NCBI GenBank assembly: GCA_905221605.1
Contig: CAJNDS010001446.1
Location: 1,235,815-1,299,814, forward strand
Direction: 5' to 3'
DNA length: 64,000 nt
Origin: Symbiodinium natans
Taxonomy: Eukaryota; Sar; Dinophyceae; Suessiales; Symbiodiniaceae
Of the stretch, positions 20,259-32,238 are shown piece by piece; within the stretch, counting starts at the first letter, position 1; every line of letters starts with the position of its first letter. The position numbers and the translations under genes are program-made. The notes under the pieces are model-generated. The model worked only from the letters and a program-made list of their open reading frames with translations, ran no database searches and was not told the DNA's origin.

Positions 20259-22215
20259 ACGCATGGCCCCCCCCCCCCCCGAAGAGGAGAGCCGCCCCAA
20301 GGGGCGCGCACAGTCCACGGTCTGTTGGTGAAATTTGTAGACACGTCCCCCCCGGCGCCAACAGGATTAGTCCAATAACGGAAGAAGGTGATCAAGAGGG
20401 GGGGGCACCGCCACCTTGGGCTGTCTCTCAAAAGCGGCCTCCTTTGGGCTATGGGCGGGGCAAAAACATGCACAGTGTATGTGAGGACTGAGATGAAAGA
20501 GTCCGGCTAAAGATTCTTGGTTCCCCCGCCGCAGGCAGGCGGCTAGGAGATTGAAGACAGTAGGCGAGCTAAAACGTGCAGTGTTTCTACCATGAGTACC
20601 TACCAAAGGTTGTTCCCCCTGCAGGTCGGCAGGCCGGAGCGATGTGGATTATTATAGGGTTTGTACAGTGGCACGCAACGCGGCTTCACTCATCTCACGA
20701 GTCGACGCACCTGATCTGCGAGCGATTCTCCTCCAGCGGATTTTCTTCGTACTTGTACTGGCTAGGGTGTTTGCTCTCCCCCGATGGTATTGCACATGGG
20801 GATTGTGGCTTCCACTCTGGGCTTGGTCTCGCTGGTGAGCTTTTTGTCGGCTGCGGTAGACGTTGACATGGGATTCTGGCCTCTGCTCTGGGCCTGGTCT
20901 TTCCGCTGAACTTGTTGCCGGCATCGTGGTAGATGTGATGCGGGTACTCGACGGCAATGTTGCTTGGTTAACCATTTGCCTCCCCGATGGTGTTTCACAT
21001 GGGGTGCTTCCTTGGCATGCTCCCACTTCGTCCTTCGAGGCGTTGGATGAGCTGGTGGTTGAGGAAGACGTGCTTTCCGACGAGTCTGAGGATGGGGCAG
21101 GCGATGAGTCTCTGTCCTCTCGGTATGCGTGTTCCCGGCGGGAGCGTTGGAAATTGCCGCGCCCGCAATGAGCGCGTCCACTTGCGCGGAGTCGTAGTAG
21201 GACGCGAGGGCGATGGCGATCTCGTTCAGGATGGGCGCCTGAAGCCCGGTCCACGGCCTCTCTCCCTCTCTCCCTCTCTGTTTCTTTTGGTCTCGAAGCG
21301 CACTGCCTTCGGCTGTTGGGTGAAACTAGAGTAGGTACCCCTACATATGTTACGCCTGTCAGTCAGGCGGTCCTTTCACACCTGCCTACATGAGTGGGTC
21401 GCACCTCCACTGGTTTGCCCTTCCCTATTTCTACCCCCTCTCATACTTCCTGGCCACCAGGCACATCCTCTTGTTGGAGTTTCCTCCGATAACATTTGTT
21501 GTTTTACTTTGCATACAATGGACCAACACCTTTGCTTTTCGCTTAAACAACAGCCAAGCTGAAGCACAACAAGCACGCGCCTTCGCTGAGGCAGTTTGCT
21601 TTGTGCAACATGCTCTATTTGTCACCCACCCTCCGCTCCCTTTCGCTGTGAAGCTTTTAGTTCTAGCTGTTGCTAGCATCAGCTATGCTTTGATTTGCTT
21701 CCACCAGTGCAAAACAACCCCGTCAGTTCCTTAGTGAAGGCGTCAGCTTTATTGCTGTAACACGCATGCTCCGATAACATATAGGCTTGGCTGTTGTTGT
21801 CAAAGTAGAACTTCTGTGTTCGGATTGGGGAGAATTTCTTTTACGCTTCCAGCAAATCATTAAAGGTCTACACCGAGAAATCTGAAGCTCAGGAGAGATG
21901 GCCTAGTGGCTGCTATCACCTCCAGCCAGCCAGCTGCACTTGATGCACTCCTTCGGGTCTGAGTCAGTAGCGCAACAACTGTAGAACTGTTTGAAGGACG
22001 CAACGTGGGGTGATTGGGTGGTGGCTCTAGACTCTAGATGAATCGAGCGTGTTTGCAGAGATCGCCAGGACAGGGGCTTGTACAGTAGTCTGGAGTCATG
22101 GCTTTGGCTTGGAAAACCCGAGGCCAAAACAGAAGCAGCCTTGGACGCTTAACATTTTCCGGAAACTAGACACGCCTGTTCTGAGCCGGCTGCTTCCTGA
22201 ACGTGGCGCCATCGC
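20257..22215. other. intergenic stretch with one viral fibre fragment
   Basis: No host gene recognised. A 72-bp unit is repeated twice in tandem at 20796-20939. The viral fibre fragment at 21140-21246 is described separately. The plus frame at 21390-21734 is hydrophobic and without a known motif. Confidence 0.45.
21140..21246 (-). pseudogene. fragment of a polinton-like-virus fibre gene
   Basis: On the minus strand it reads APILNEIAIALASYYDS and then QVDALIAGAAISNAPAG, matching 43150-43245 (minus strand), where the same block reads ILNEIAIALAFFYDSTQVDA. The DNA match is clear over about 95 bp and stops at both ends, so this is a lone shard of the fibre module found 22 kb to the right. Confidence 0.7.
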
Positions 22216-23269
<1,054 letters not shown>

Positions 23270-23795
23270 TCCAGATTTGGGCAAACGATTGCTAAAAAGG
23301 TGTCTTAGACCTTTTGACAGAAAACCCAAAACTTTGACTTGTTTCAGCACCATGTGCAGATTGAGGGAAAAGAGCGCGTGTGGAATTTCCCAAGCCGCAT
23401 CCACATCATCACCATCGGTTCATGCAGCAAAGCGAATATTGAACTTTTGTGGCCATGCTGAGGTTGCCTTGAGGCTCCTGAAGAGCAGACCAGTTTATGT
23501 CAACATGCACACCCTCCCTTTGTCAGTTTTGCATAGCCAACCTAGGCGAGAGGCTCTTGGAGCACATGAGCACGGAATGCTTGCCCTCTCACTTTGGTGG
23601 CGAGAATGAAGGGATCCACATGGGCTGCATGCTTGCCTCGAATCCCGCTGAGTCCGCTGAGTGAGTGGGGAGGTGCTGAACAAGCCAAAGGTGCTTGACC
23701 AATGCATGGGTTGATCGAAACTGCTGACAAAAGGCAAGGCGGGAGCTTTGGAATCTCTATAATGTATATACAATAAGATACAACGACATTAATCT
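23270..23795. other. stretch without a recognisable gene
   Basis: Between the microsatellite and the methyltransferase-like fragment. Frames are open for up to 100 codons on both strands, but no motif is recognisable. Confidence 0.4.
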
Positions 23796-23797
23796 AC

Positions 23798-24244
23798 AGC
23801 ACTTGTTGGCACGGGACCTGCCATCAGACAAGCATTTTTAGTTCCGGCCAGGGCCCATCGGTAGAACTCTCTGTGCCCTCGGATTTCCCACTCCAGTCCT
23901 CAAGCCAACCGCGTTTCTTCCTTGACCTCTTTGCTGGCGCTGCGCATCCTGTGTCCGCAGCAGTGGCGGCCCTTTCGGGGGATCGATTCGAAGCTGTTGA
24001 CTTGATCCATGGTCCGCAATTTGACCTTTTGAATGACGACACATTCGCGCTCTTGTGTGCCATGGCCGACCATGGTATCATTGGAGCTGCGATGGCAGCA
24101 CCGATTTGTGGTGAGCACACGATTTTGAAGCTCCGTCCTGGAGGACCTCCTGCTCTCTCTTGTATCTGTGTTTCAAAACTGACTTCTGTTGTGGCGTGGC
24201 CTCTGGCTGTTTGGTTGTTGGGGCAAGTCCTTCCTCCCTGATTT
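23798..24244 (+). pseudogene. methyltransferase-like ORF fragment of a dinoflagellate retroelement
   Basis: The open frame through 24241 reads FFLDLFAGAAHPVSAAVAAL, an AdoMet-binding motif I like that of cytosine methyltransferases (D-L-F-x-G), and later AAPICGEHTILKLRPGG, in the place of the P-C loop. Homologous ORFs sit in dinoflagellate retroelements. The segment begins right after a CAG, and its first 47 bp (GCACTTGTTGGCACGGGACC and on) recur at 56096-56143 after another CAG, which fits an exon start or an insertion end. The match to a methyltransferase breaks off after GGPPAL; RT is missing. It is a truncated copy. Its 3' part shares sequence with an inverted copy at 44445-44640. Confidence 0.6.
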
Positions 24245-24385
24245 GGCGGTAACTCGTTCCAAAACGCGGTCCTGAGGGCTTAGGGCTTGCTTTTAGAAGG
24301 GTCAAAAGTGCCTGTGAAATGCGCGCAAAATCTTTTGGGCCATGGTGTGGCCTGGCGGGGTCGGATTTCTTGGACTGATTGGGTC
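24190..24385 (+). repeat. dispersed repeat, forward copy
   Basis: Matches the reverse strand of 44445-44640: GCAAGTCCTTCC, TTTGGCGG, AACTCGTTC, AGAAGGGTCAA, AATGCGC and GGCCATGGT occur in the same order and spacing. It overlaps the 3' end of the methyltransferase-like fragment, so it probably belongs to the same retroelement family. Confidence 0.65.
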
Positions 24386-24482
24386 GAGTCCGCTTGATTT
24401 CCGGCAGAGACTCTAGTAGAGACTGAATAGAGACCGAGACGGCTTATCTGACCTCGAGGCATAAAGGGCCTGTAAGGCTTTC

Positions 24483-24942
24483 TGGTGAGGTTTAGGAGGC
24501 AGTGAAGGGCCTAAGATTCCTGGTATGGGTTTTGGAGGGCAGTGAAGGGCCTCTAAGGGTCCCTGTTGTACGTTTAGGAGGCAGAGGGCCTCTAAGTGTC
24601 CCTGCTCAAGGTTTGGAGAGCAGTGAAGGGCCTCAAACAGTCCCTCAGTGTGTGGGGTTTTGGAGGCAGTGAAGGTGGGTTTAGGAGGGCAGTCTCTAAA
24701 GCTCCTGGTGAAGGCTTGGAGGGCAGTGAAGGCCCTCCAAGGGTTTGTTGGTGAAGGTTTGGAGGGCAGTAAGGGCCTCTAAGGGTCCTGGTGAAGGTTT
24801 GGAGGCAGTGAAAGGCCTCTAAGAGTCTTTGGTGAAGGTTTGGAAAGGTTTGGAGGGCAGCGCAGGGCCTCTAAGGGTCCCTGGCGTGGGGTTAGGAAGG
24901 CAGTGAAGGGCCTTTAAGGGTCCCTGATGAAGGTTTAGTAGC
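24483..24942. repeat. minisatellite, about 40-60 bp unit
   Basis: Roughly nine degenerate units around the core GGAGGGCAGTGAAGGGCCTC, each followed by TAAGGGTCC and a GGTGAAGGTTT joint. Unit length varies, and there is no constant repeat with variable spacers, so it is not CRISPR-like. Confidence 0.85.
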
Positions 24943-27660
24943 AAGGCATCAAGAGCGCCAAAACGGGCACCAAGAGCACGAAAGCGAGCCTTCCCGATGA
25001 TGCAGGGTTTTGTACATCTTTTCGGCAACGTGTTCTCAAGAGCCTCGATCACTTACCCTTACCTGACGAATTCCCTGAAGAATCTTCTCCAGCTACTTCT
25101 CGCTTCAATGCTTCAATCGCCTCTTCATCCCCGAAATTGAAAATCATTTAGGTTTCTACTGCTTGTGGAATGCAGTCTTTTCATACGCTGCTTCTGCCAC
25201 AGAAAGTGTCGAAATATTTGGATTTCTGGATGGAAGCTTAGTCAGGGAGTACCAAATCAAAATGAGGCCATGGCCCGCATCTCAACTCAATATGTATATG
25301 GGTCTGTAACACAAGCCATGAATGTCAGGGTAACCGAGGCGGCAAGGAACACATCAGCGCATACCCTCAAGCGATGCTTTGGGTGCTCAGTCACCGTTGC
25401 CATGAAGGCTGATAGTACTCAACAGTATATCACCTAGTTATACCGCCAGGGTGCTTTTCCCTTCCTAGAACCAACGCTATCCCCCATACCCTGAAACCCT
25501 AAGCTCGAAAAAACCCTAGGCCTTCAGGGTTTATGGTCTGCTCCAAGCCCGAAACCCTAAAATCCGTGGAAGCCCTCAACTCTTCAAGGCCCGCGGCTGT
25601 ATCCAGGATTTCCAGCATTTGCACATGGGTGGCTGTCAATATTCCTTCTTCCAGGAACGGCGGATGCTGAAAAACTCATGGTGCCGCCTTACGCCGAGAA
25701 GGAAAACGAAGGTCTGGAACGATGGCTTTGGCAAGTACAGAAGTGTAGTACTAATTCTTGTACCCTATGCAAAAGCCTCGCAAAACACACTAGCGCCTTC
25801 ATTTCAAGACTCAAGCATCGTCTTCGGAACTACTGGAGCTACTTGAACTCGAGCTAGTAGTGTTAGAGCTATCGCTTAGCGATGTAGCACAAGCGCGTAG
25901 CTTTTTCTTCGGCCTCCTTGCTCAGGATATCCCCTGCCAGCTCTTCCCGGTTGGCCATGCTTCAAATCAGCTGTCATTAGTACTGCCTTATGTCTTGGAT
26001 GGGCAAGTGGTCGCCGCAGGCAGTTTCCCTTAATATTTGCTAGCGCGATGCTAGCGCCAACCTAGCGCGTATTTCGCCTCATGACTTTAGAGTTTTGGCA
26101 CGCCGGCAGTATGCATCAGGAGCAAACACTGCAGCGATTTACCTCCCACTTAATCCTGAAGCCTGTACTAGAATTGAGGGTTAGGGTCTAGGGTCCCCGC
26201 TTTTTCCCTAAACCCAGAAAGCCCCGAACCCTAGACCCTAAACCCCAAGCATGAAACCCCAAAGCCTCTCACATCCCTAAACCCTAAACCCTAGAATGTT
26301 AGCTTTTGGAAAGGAACACCTAGCGCCACGCTAGCGCTATCCTAGCGCCTACTTGGGGGAGAGCCGGAAACCTGCATATACGCATGGTGCCGCCTTGTGG
26401 CGAAGACATAAAGCAGCAAGAGCGGAGCTTCATATCGCACTTCCATCATATTTTACATACATGGTATTTTGACGTCCGCCCACATGGACGTCCTGGGCGC
26501 GCCGTTCAGGGTCTAGTATTTAAGGTTTAGGACTTAGGCTTTGGGATGTAGGCTCTGGAGAAATTGCCTGGAGGTGTCTCTAGGAGAAGAAGCTTCGTCT
26601 CTGTGAATCTTACATCTTCTGATCCCACGTCACTGTTGCAAGCGCTCCGAACCCAAAGGTCAAGTTCTCCTGCAACACAACCCCTTCGTCGACAACTTCC
26701 TTGCAAGCCTTTGCTGCGTGCCTTGAGACTCAGGAGACTGACAACAACTAAATTATCGAAGACAGCCGGAGAGCCCTCAACGAGCCCCAAAGCCCCCTTT
26801 GAGGAGTTCAGGCCCTAAATCCTAATCCATAAACCCTAAACCCTAGAAAATGCCCCTTGAAGGCTCATATAAGGAACAGGTGAAGGGTAATGGGGTCGAT
26901 CAAGGCCTCCTTGAAGGGCACCCGCCTGATAACCACCTGCCTGGGTCCCTCAGCATAAAAAACAGACCCAATACCAAGGGTCCCTTAACACTACAACCCA
27001 AACACTAAGCTCTAAACGCTCGACACTTAAACCCTGAACACTAAACCCCAAATACTGAATCCTACTCAAGTTGGTCTGGGGCTCAGGCTGGCAAGCCCGG
27101 GAGTTCTTCAGGGTTTAGGGTTGAAGGTTTCGGGTTTACTGTTTTGGGGGGCAGGCGAATCAGCTAGAAACTTGCACTGCCAACACATCCTTCTGGGTTG
27201 CTGATAAGGAACTTGAATTAAGTTACCATAACGTGTACACATAGGGTTTCCCCAATTAGTAACATAAAGCAAATTCCTTAACAGCAACCCAGCCTTTGTA
27301 TCCTTGCCGTCGGCCATACAGCTACCATTCCGGAGCTCTGACAATGCTGTTTAACAGCATCGCCGCAAGGGTCTATGTAGGTATATTGGGGTTATATAGG
27401 GGATAATGGACAAAAATGGAAGCTTTTAATGGGGTTATATAGGGTTTACCAGCATCGCCTGGCACACCGCACTCTTCTCCCTACCTTCGAGGGAACTCCG
27501 AAGGAAGAAAGACATCGACCTGTTCGGTCATTTGAGGGGATGATGCAGGCAGAGGACGTGTTCCGTCCTAAAATGGAGCTCTGAATGCATAAGCAACGGA
27601 CGTGTTCCGTCCTGCTTAGTTCTCTGAACGCAGGAAGCAGGGGCGTAGCCTGTTCGCCGC
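24943..27660. other. intergenic stretch with degenerate telomere-like and CTAGCG repeats
   Basis: Degenerate CCCTAAA copies lie at 25490-25560, 26160-26300 and 26815-26850. GCTAGCGC/CCTAGCGC clusters occur at 26035-26075 and 26318-26355. A 30-bp block with GGGTTATATAGGG is repeated at 27387-27455. No gene recognised. Confidence 0.45.
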
Positions 27661-28599
27661 CTACTCCCTGTCAATGCCCTGGAACATGCCTTGCGGCAGC
27701 TGCAGAGGGGTCGGCATCTCTTCATCTGTCCTCGCACCCGGTCCCTTTGCTCCAATACTCTCCGCAATCTTTTCACCGACAAACGTGCGGGCTTCGTATA
27801 TCTTGGCAACTCCACTGTCCGAGTACTTCTTTACAAAGACCAGGACAAACACAGTGGTCAACAGTGAAACGAAACCTCCCAAGTTGGCCAGAACAGTGTA
27901 CAACTGGGGCAAGGCGCCTTGTTTTTTGATCTCGGTAACAAGTTCATTCTCGATTGAGATCTCGAGCATGCTCACTTGGTTTGCAGTGGTGCTGAAATGC
28001 TTCATCTCACAGCAGCCACTCCAGTCCATGACAGGCGGATATTCCCACAAAGGGGATAAAGTGAAAGTGTCCCGCAATGTGGAGGTATATCCGAGATCCC
28101 ACCCTTCCAGGGTTCTGTCCATCCGGTACCAATTGTACCCTTTGGGTGCTTGGTACTTCACATACTGCCATCTGTCCTGGCTCCACACATAGTAAAGTGG
28201 ACGAAGATCATTGCTCGTTTCGGCACACAAAAGAAATTTGGCTGGACGTACAGGTAATTGCACGTCCCGCAAGTCCGCGACGGTGCAATTCATTTCACTC
28301 ATTTTACCACGTGTCATGTTCATGACTTGCGGTACCGCCAAGTCCCGGCCGGTTCTGTTCGCACCACAATCCATCGGTCCGGAAGACAAGTCGTCAGGTA
28401 TCCCCACGCCAGCCAAGACCAACGGATTTGAGTATGGGGAACAAATTGCCCACATACCCGCGCCGCGGCTCCACTTCTTGCTGCCTACTGTCACAGGAGG
28501 GTCAGTAGACGAACGCACGATATCCATGACTGCATGAACAACCACTTGCAGCACCAATGCATAAACCCGCCATCGTGTTTCAACCCGCCGGAAGTCCAT
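27661..28599 (-). CDS. two-helix membrane protein of unknown function
   Basis: I do not recognise a characterised family. The frame gives 312 residues from an ATG at 28599 in a good context (GCC before ATGG). A hydrophobic segment near residues 12-28 could be a signal anchor. A Cys- and Trp-containing region of about 200 residues follows, with N-glycosylation-type sites (NRT, NMT, NCT), then QLYTVLANLGGFVSLLTTVF and on to about residue 265 as a second helix, then KKY and a short basic/acidic tail. The layout (N-terminal anchor, large lumenal or outer loop, C-terminal helix with GGFV) is one I associate with dinoflagellate-specific membrane proteins. It is a single exon here. It is flanked by repeat DNA and a copia element 0.8 kb away, with no partner genes. 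Confidence 0.6.
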   Translation of the reverse strand: MDFRRVETRWRVYALVLQVVVHAVMDIVRSSTDPPVTVGSKKWSRGAGMWAICSPYSNPLVLAGVGIPDDLSSGPMDCGANRTGRDLAVPQVMNMTRGKMSEMNCTVADLRDVQLPVRPAKFLLCAETSNDLRPLYYVWSQDRWQYVKYQAPKGYNWYRMDRTLEGWDLGYTSTLRDTFTLSPLWEYPPVMDWSGCCEMKHFSTTANQVSMLEISIENELVTEIKKQGALPQLYTVLANLGGFVSLLTTVFVLVFVKKYSDSGVAKIYEARTFVGEKIAESIGAKGPGARTDEEMPTPLQLPQGMFQGIDRE

Positions 28600-29413
28600 G
28601 GCACTTGGTAAAGCTCCTGGTCCAGAGCGAAGCCTATCTATCAGAACTTTTGTTGGGAGAGCGGCTCAGCCGGAGGTAGGGCGCTATCATGCAACACAAG
28701 CTTACCAGGCGCGCATCTCAGGTCAGAGGCATGCAATTTGCCTCAACATGTTGCCTAAAAGCCTGAACGCGACCCCTGAATCCCAAGGTCTGGGCATCGC
28801 AGGAGAACGCCGAGGCTATCATCGCCTGCGATGTCGACGCCGCCAGCTCCTGGAAGTTGATTTGGATAGGGTCTAGGGTTTAGGGCTTAGCTTTCGAAGA
28901 CTATCTTGGTTACCTGTGGCGGGCAAGGTGGATCCAGGGTTTGGGGGACTGAAAAACATACAGGGCCGAAAACGCAACACAAACCCCGGCAAGCTACATT
29001 CAAAGCTGGCACACCTCTCTGGGCAAGTTCCGCTCCTGTCAAAGCAAGCTGAACAAGAGCCGGTGGCTCGGATGCTCTCCGTGGATACGGCAAACGCATG
29101 CTTTGTTCTCATGCAGAGTCTGTTCCCCCAGACGCATCGATTTCGATCATGCATGTACAGGACTTATGGGTCGGTCGAACACACAGGCTGTGAGCCTGTC
29201 TCTGTAACCAGGCTGAGCGACCGAAAACTTCGCTCTGAACCCGGTAGGGATGCAAGCAAAGTGCTCGCTAGTTGCTGTTCATGGCGCAAAAAATCGCGCC
29301 GGCAGCATGTCTGATGAAAAGACGTGTGCACCCCCCCTCATGAAAAGAAAGCCGATCGATCTCAGTCGCTAGATTTTTCTGTTTTCGATTGTCACATAGT
29401 GCATGAGTATCCC
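28600..29413. other. stretch between membrane-protein gene and copia element
   Basis: No recognisable gene or repeat. Both strands have frames of 80-130 codons (for example 28916-29314 plus) without known motifs. Upstream regulatory DNA of the 28599 gene should lie here, but no promoter element can be named in dinoflagellate DNA. Confidence 0.4.
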
Positions 29414-29590
29414 AAGTAGGAGCATTAGCAGTCCATGTATAGGACAGTCACAGCAGAGCATGAAAGCATGACTGAGTCATGGAAAGATTGCATGGTGACT
29501 TGGAGGCTTAAGCACCGCCCCCAGTGCGAGAGCAGGAAAAGTGTAGACCGTGAGTGTTTTGTTTGTAGAGTGGGAAGATGGCTGTAGAAG
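29414..29590 (+). repeat. 5' LTR of copia element
   Basis: Matches 37423-37576 in order: ATTAGCAGTCCATGTA, AGAGCATGAAAGCAT, GGAGGCTTAAGCACCGCC, TAGACCGT, AGTGTTTTGTTTGT and AAGATGGCTGTA. Ends were placed where similarity stops; no TG...CA ends or flanking duplication were found. Confidence 0.8.
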
Positions 29591-29862
29591 CCATGATTTT
29601 CAACATGGTAGCGGAGCTCCCTAGATCCCCTTTGGGAGCGATGAAGTTACCAGAAGTAGAGAGAGTAGTGATCGCAATGGCTTCCCTGGTTTTGGCCTCC
29701 GTGCTAGCATTTCTGGCACGAGACCTGATGAAAGAGATCATGAAGGTCGAGTACAGGAAAGAAACTGTGATGGAAGAAGATGAGCTGCCGAAGCTCTACT
29801 ATGCCCCTTCGGGAGAGCGAACACATGCGAGAAGAGATTGCTATGGTCTCAGTAGTGAATGA
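29578..29862 (+). CDS. small N-terminal ORF of copia element with one membrane helix
   Basis: Starts with ATG inside the 5' LTR end. It has one hydrophobic helix (VVIAMASLVLASVLAFLA) and ends with KLYYAPSGERTHARRDCYGL. A peptide like Y-x-x-x-G-x-x-x-H-x-x-x-x-C-x-G-L is common in dinoflagellate copia polyproteins. Function unknown; it could be a leader or accessory ORF, or a displaced piece of polyprotein. Confidence 0.4.
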   Translation: MAVEAMIFNMVAELPRSPLGAMKLPEVERVVIAMASLVLASVLAFLARDLMKEIMKVEYRKETVMEEDELPKLYYAPSGERTHARRDCYGLSSE

Positions 29863-30129
29863 AAGAGACGGAATCTCCATCGTCAAGTATGCCAAGGAGA
29901 TTGCCTCGGTGGATGTTGAGCCTGCCGGGATGAACAGGAAGAGAATGATAGCCTCGGTGGAAGTTGAGCGGCTCAACTTCCACCATTCGGGAAACCCACC
30001 ATCGGAAACACATAGTCTGGCAGACTGTAACCATGCCCAAAACCCGAGCTGGCGGACAACGAAAAACAAGCCATGATTTCAAGTAAAAACGGCTTGCAAG
30101 GCTGAACCCCCCTCGAACCCTCAAATGAG

Positions 30130-32238
30130 TTGGCGCACCCGGTCGCAGGGGCAACCACCATAGTTGAGCCTGCCGGGAAGAACCAGGATGAGACACAGAA
30201 TGGTGTCGACTATGTGAGAAAGGAGAAAGAAGAAGAAAGCGATCAAATGGAGCTGGCGAGCTGGTTCAGCGTCCTCAGAAGTCCCAATACGCAACTCAAG
30301 AAGCAATTCGAAAGTGGTTTCCTCGAGCACTACTACACGATCGTGGACAGCATGGAGTACAAGAATGCTGGAAAGAGAGAGATAAAGAATGTCAAGCTCG
30401 GGATGAATGAAGAGGTTCCCCACTTAAAGAACAACGACATTTTCGAGTATGTGAAATACCTTGCAGTCATTGCAGGAAGAAGCCTTGAGCCCGTGACGAG
30501 CTACGTCGTGCGCACGTGTCACCATCTATGCATTCTACTTGGGACCCCGATAGGCATGGTTACTTGGATCAGTCTATATTTTTGGGCCAGAGTCAAACAA
30601 AAGAAAAGAGAGAAGAAGGAAAAGAAGCTGTCGAGGAGAGAAACGCGTCGTGCAGTACATGTCTGCTTGCAGTCCAAGAAGCTGTGCTTGTATTGGGTGT
30701 TGTTGTATACACACATGCAGTGTGCAGTGGCAATGGAAGAAGCATTGAGACAATTGACAGAGATCACAGCTACAAACTCTCAGCAGATTCAGCAGCTGGC
30801 GCATGCAATGAGCAGTCAGCAAACGCAAGCAGGGACAGCGACGCAGCAGCTTCAAGAACTTGCAAATGCAATGGGTCAGCAACGGCAGATTATGCAAGAA
30901 GCATCAGTAGCGACAAACCAGGCATTGGCGCAACAAGCAGAACTCACAGCGAATGCAGTTGCAGCTACAGCAAAGCTCACATCAGAAGCTGTGGAAAATG
31001 TTGCACGCCGAGCAGAGTCAAGAAGACCTGGAGATGTTGAACTTCACAAGTTGATCAAAGCCCCAGAAGTGTTTGGACCCAACACTTACAAAGAAGAACG
31101 AGATGGTTTTCTGGAGTTTCGAACGAAGATGAGAAGTTGGATTGGAGCATTAGACAACGAGATCCTCGAGAAGATGAATGAGATAGAAAAAGATAGAGAA
31201 GCAGCACAAGACATGGAGGACTATACAGAAGAAGGTAAAGCCCAAGCGAGAAAGTTGCACTCCATCCTCACCTCCTACACCAAAGGAAGACCATTGAGAA
31301 CGATCAAGCAGGTAGCAAGCGAAAATGGATTTGAAGCTTGGAGAATGTTGGTTGAAGAGCATCAGCCCCACACGAGAGCAAGAAGCTTACAACTCAACCA
31401 CAAGTTCGATGCCAAGAAGTCAACCCAAGAGAACTTGCTGAAATTTGAAGAGATGATCGAAGAGTATGAACGAGCTAGCGGTTCAGTCATGGATGATGAC
31501 TTGAAGGTGTCCGTTGTTTTAGGCGGCACAGATGGAGCAGTTCGTCAACATTTGCTCTTGAACCAGAAGGAAACGTCAAAGTATGGCACTCTTCGCCAGT
31601 ACCTCTTGTCCTATGAACAAGCAACAAGGTGGACAACGACAGACCTGATCAACTCAGGAAGAGACCACCAAGGACAGGCTGACATGGATATCAGCAGGAT
31701 TGAAGATAAAGGAAAAGGAAAGGACAAGTACTACAAAGGAAAAGGCAAGTGGAGTCACAAAGGCAAAGGAAAACAGTTTGGAGGATACAAAGGCAAGTTT
31801 GGAGGAAAGAAAGGTCGAGGAAAAGGCGAGTTCCAGTACTACAGGAAAGGACGAGGAAGAGGATTCAAAGGCAGAGGAAAGAAAGGACGAGGTTGGTCAA
31901 AAGGAAGAGGAAAAGGCTACAACAAAGGAGGAAAAGGAAAAGGACATGGTGCAGGTGTTTGCCACTACTGTCAGAAGCCAGGACATTTCGAAGCTCAGTG
32001 CAGGTTGAAGCAAAAGGACATGCAAATGGGAACAGTCAGACAAGCCCAAGAAGATGATTCCCAAAGTGTTCGAACGCAAAGCACCACACTTCCAAGTACT
32101 TCCTCAACGGCTACCTCAAGCAACTCGAGAAACACAGCAGCTACGAATCGAGCGACAGTGAGACAGATTTCCATGTTTCACATTGGAGAAGAGCCCGAGA
32201 ACTTCCCCGAAGTCTTTGACCTTCATAAACGAAGATGA
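30130..32238 (+). CDS. copia gag-like protein with CCHC zinc knuckle
   Basis: Nucleocapsid/capsid protein of the retrotransposon. The open frame has 702 codons; its first ATG is at 30247. Residues about 200-300 are a Gln/Ala-rich coiled coil, and about 310-500 a helical capsid-like part (RSWIGALDNEI, EAWRMLVEEHQP, LNHKFDAKKS). A Lys/Gly-rich linker of KGKG repeats follows, typical of dinoflagellate copia. One zinc knuckle, CHYCQKPGHFEAQC, spans residues about 611-624. The frame stops 55 bp after the pol frame begins, so pol would need a +1 shift. Confidence 0.85.
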   Translation: MAHPVAGATTIVEPAGKNQDETQNGVDYVRKEKEEESDQMELASWFSVLRSPNTQLKKQFESGFLEHYYTIVDSMEYKNAGKREIKNVKLGMNEEVPHLKNNDIFEYVKYLAVIAGRSLEPVTSYVVRTCHHLCILLGTPIGMVTWISLYFWARVKQKKREKKEKKLSRRETRRAVHVCLQSKKLCLYWVLLYTHMQCAVAMEEALRQLTEITATNSQQIQQLAHAMSSQQTQAGTATQQLQELANAMGQQRQIMQEASVATNQALAQQAELTANAVAATAKLTSEAVENVARRAESRRPGDVELHKLIKAPEVFGPNTYKEERDGFLEFRTKMRSWIGALDNEILEKMNEIEKDREAAQDMEDYTEEGKAQARKLHSILTSYTKGRPLRTIKQVASENGFEAWRMLVEEHQPHTRARSLQLNHKFDAKKSTQENLLKFEEMIEEYERASGSVMDDDLKVSVVLGGTDGAVRQHLLLNQKETSKYGTLRQYLLSYEQATRWTTTDLINSGRDHQGQADMDISRIEDKGKGKDKYYKGKGKWSHKGKGKQFGGYKGKFGGKKGRGKGEFQYYRKGRGRGFKGRGKKGRGWSKGRGKGYNKGGKGKGHGAGVCHYCQKPGHFEAQCRLKQKDMQMGTVRQAQEDDSQSVRTQSTTLPSTSSTATSSNSRNTAATNRATVRQISMFHIGEEPENFPEVFDLHKRR

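Noticed and set aside
19794-20361. Arg/Glu-rich and Ser/Leu-rich ORFs over 150 codons
   Set aside because: Products of the CT tract; flanking parts have no recognisable motif.
21720-21860. Minus-strand peptide DNNSQAYMLSEH ... KADAFTKEL resembling a copia RNase H end
   Set aside because: Only about 35 residues, no neighbouring RT motif and wrong spacing for the copia DN and ADxxTK boxes; chance cannot be excluded.
24483-24942. CRISPR-like array
   Set aside because: Unit and spacing vary and there are no unique spacers; it is a minisatellite in a eukaryotic genome.
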